Shown: in pieces, positions 23,616 through 24,659 of the stretch
Layout: each line of letters starts with the position of its first letter
Numbering within the stretch: the stretch's first letter is position 1
NCBI GenBank assembly: GCA_900551435.1
Contig: URVW01000032.1
Location: 1-24,659, forward strand
Direction of reading: 5' to 3'
Length of the DNA stretch: 24,659 nucleotides
From: an uncultured Faecalibacterium sp.
GTDB lineage: Bacteria; Bacillota; Clostridia; Oscillospirales; Ruminococcaceae
Notes under the pieces: generated by a model
Seen by the model: the letters and a program-made list of their open reading frames with translations, nothing else
Databases searched by the model: none
What the model was told of the DNA's origin: nothing
Program-made: the position numbers and the translations under genes

Positions 23616-24581
23616 ATGCCCAAGCAGGAAGGTCAGAAATCCAAATTGTTGGCGCTGCTGCGTATTTTTGAGACCCGGACCGACGAGAACCATCTGCTGA
23701 ACGTCCCCCAGCTGGTGGAGCTGCTGGAACAGCAGGGCATCCTCTGCGAGCGCAAGAGCGTCTACAGCGACATCGATGCCCTGAACGCGCTGGGCTATGA
23801 CATCAAGCTTCGGCGGGGCCGGGGCGGCGGCTATTTTCTGGCCAGCCGGACCTTCGACCTTGCCGAGCTGAAGCTGCTGGTGGATGCCGTTCAGGCCAGC
23901 CGGGTGGTGTCCAATTCGACCAGCCGCCGCCTCATCCGGAAGCTGGAAAAGCTCTGCTCCAACTACGAGGGCAGCCAGCTGCAGCGTCAGGTCTATGTGG
24001 AGGGACGCCCCAAGACCGACAGCAAAAGTCTGCTGTACAGCATCGATGCTCTGCATGAGGCCATCAATGCCGGAAAAATGGTGGAGTTCCATTACAAAAA
24101 AGTGGGCCGCCCCGAAATGCGGGTCATCAGCCCATGGCAGATGGCATGGGAGAACGGCTGTTATTACCTCATCGCCTATCAGGACGAAAAAGAGCCGGTG
24201 GGCATCCGCCACTACCGGGTGGACCGGATGTCGGGCGTTCGGGTCCTCGACGAGCCGCGCCGCGGCAAAGAGCAGTTCCGGGATTTCGACCTGCCCGCCT
24301 ATCTGCGGAAGCATTTCAGCATGTACGGCGGCGAGGAGTCCCGCGTGACCCTGCGCTGTGCGCCCGGGCTGGAAGATGCCATGCGGGAGCGGTTCGGGGC
24401 TTCGCCGCTCTTCGTCCCGGAAGAGGACGGTTCTTTCCACTTTGAAGTCCCCATCTGCGTCAGCGAGCCTTTTTACGGCTGGGTCTTTGGATTCGGCGGA
24501 AAGGTGGAGATCGCGGCTCCGGAAAACGTCCGGGACGGGATGCATACGCTGGCCCGGAAGCTGGAACAGGTACATCAATAA
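23616..24581 (+). CDS. WYL domain transcriptional regulator (HTH-11 + WYL)
   Basis: A 321-aa regulator. Residues 8-70 form a winged helix-turn-helix (LLALLRIFETRTDENHLL, ERKSVYSDIDALNALGYDI, RGRGGGYFL wing). Residues about 140-215 form a WYL domain, with ISPWQMAWENGCYYLIAY and GIRHYRVDRM; the WYL triplet reads YYL here. A C-terminal WCX-like domain follows (230-320). WYL domains sense ligands, often nucleic acid or nucleotides. AAAGGGAG lies 6 nt before the ATG. It follows the aromatic operon by 145 nt without a strong terminator, so it may be co-transcribed, but a role in aromatic synthesis is unproven. Confidence 0.9.
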   Translation: MPKQEGQKSKLLALLRIFETRTDENHLLNVPQLVELLEQQGILCERKSVYSDIDALNALGYDIKLRRGRGGGYFLASRTFDLAELKLLVDAVQASRVVSNSTSRRLIRKLEKLCSNYEGSQLQRQVYVEGRPKTDSKSLLYSIDALHEAINAGKMVEFHYKKVGRPEMRVISPWQMAWENGCYYLIAYQDEKEPVGIRHYRVDRMSGVRVLDEPRRGKEQFRDFDLPAYLRKHFSMYGGEESRVTLRCAPGLEDAMRERFGASPLFVPEEDGSFHFEVPICVSEPFYGWVFGFGGKVEIAAPENVRDGMHTLARKLEQVHQ

Positions 24582-24599
24582 CAACAAAAGCCAGTGTTG

Positions 24600-24659
24600 T
24601 GGACTGATATGCTACCCCTAGAGTAGACAGAGTAAAAGAAAAACTCTGAAAACTCTGGG
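24600..24659 (+). mobile_element. Possible left end of an insertion sequence (IS3-like), cut by the window
   Basis: The sequence from about 24600 (TGGACTGATATGCTACCCC, then GAGTAGACAG) resembles the terminal repeats of IS3-family elements in Clostridia, which begin with TG and carry CCCC and AGTAGACA blocks. This is by memory and not checked. No transposase start is visible before the window ends. ACAACA/TGTTGT (24581-24600) forms a small hairpin at the junction. Confidence 0.35.

Overview
The window looks like chromosomal DNA from a GC-rich member of the Clostridia, most like Faecalibacterium and relatives (Oscillospiraceae/Ruminococcaceae). The basis is GC-rich codon use, Firmicutes-type Shine-Dalgarno sites, sigma-A-like promoters, the gene families present, and short palindromic dispersed repeats. 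This assignment is inference from general knowledge; no search was run.

Layout. (1) 1-3750: a truncated tRNA-Ser(UGA) on the minus strand with its promoter; a LexA-like XRE/S24 self-cleaving repressor; a radical-SAM DNA modification/repair protein overlapping its usual DUF4130 partner; and a cyclophilin with its own extended -10 promoter. (2) 3928-6107: a MalY/PatB PLP C-S lyase facing an RpiR-type regulator across a bidirectional terminator. (3) 6311-13048, all minus strand: a FAD oxidoreductase, a DUF308 membrane protein, a MATE exporter, a cytidylate-kinase-like protein, a protein resembling C39-family peptidases but lacking the expected catalytic Cys and His, and a YesL/DUF624 membrane protein. 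(4) 13266-14925, plus strand: an acyltransferase (PlsC), a bitopic membrane protein of unknown function and a 52-aa basic proline-rich protein, ended by a MITE-like repeat and a terminator. (5) 15219-23470: a tightly packed aromatic amino acid operon, pheA-aroB-aroC-aroE/aroK fusion-aroQ-like-aroF-aroA-tyrA, followed by a WYL regulator (23616-24581) and a possible insertion-sequence end at the right edge.

The operon supplies DAHP synthase, dehydroquinate synthase, shikimate dehydrogenase plus kinase on one chain, EPSP synthase, chorismate synthase and both prephenate branches (Phe and Tyr). The one dehydratase candidate (step 3) is a short AroQ-fold protein in which nearly every catalytic residue of type II dehydroquinase appears substituted. 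This is the most interesting observation here. The second is the C39-like pseudopeptidase beside a YesL membrane protein. The third is a palindromic repeat that abuts the stop codons of two genes. No CRISPR array, rRNA, prophage or complete transposase was seen.
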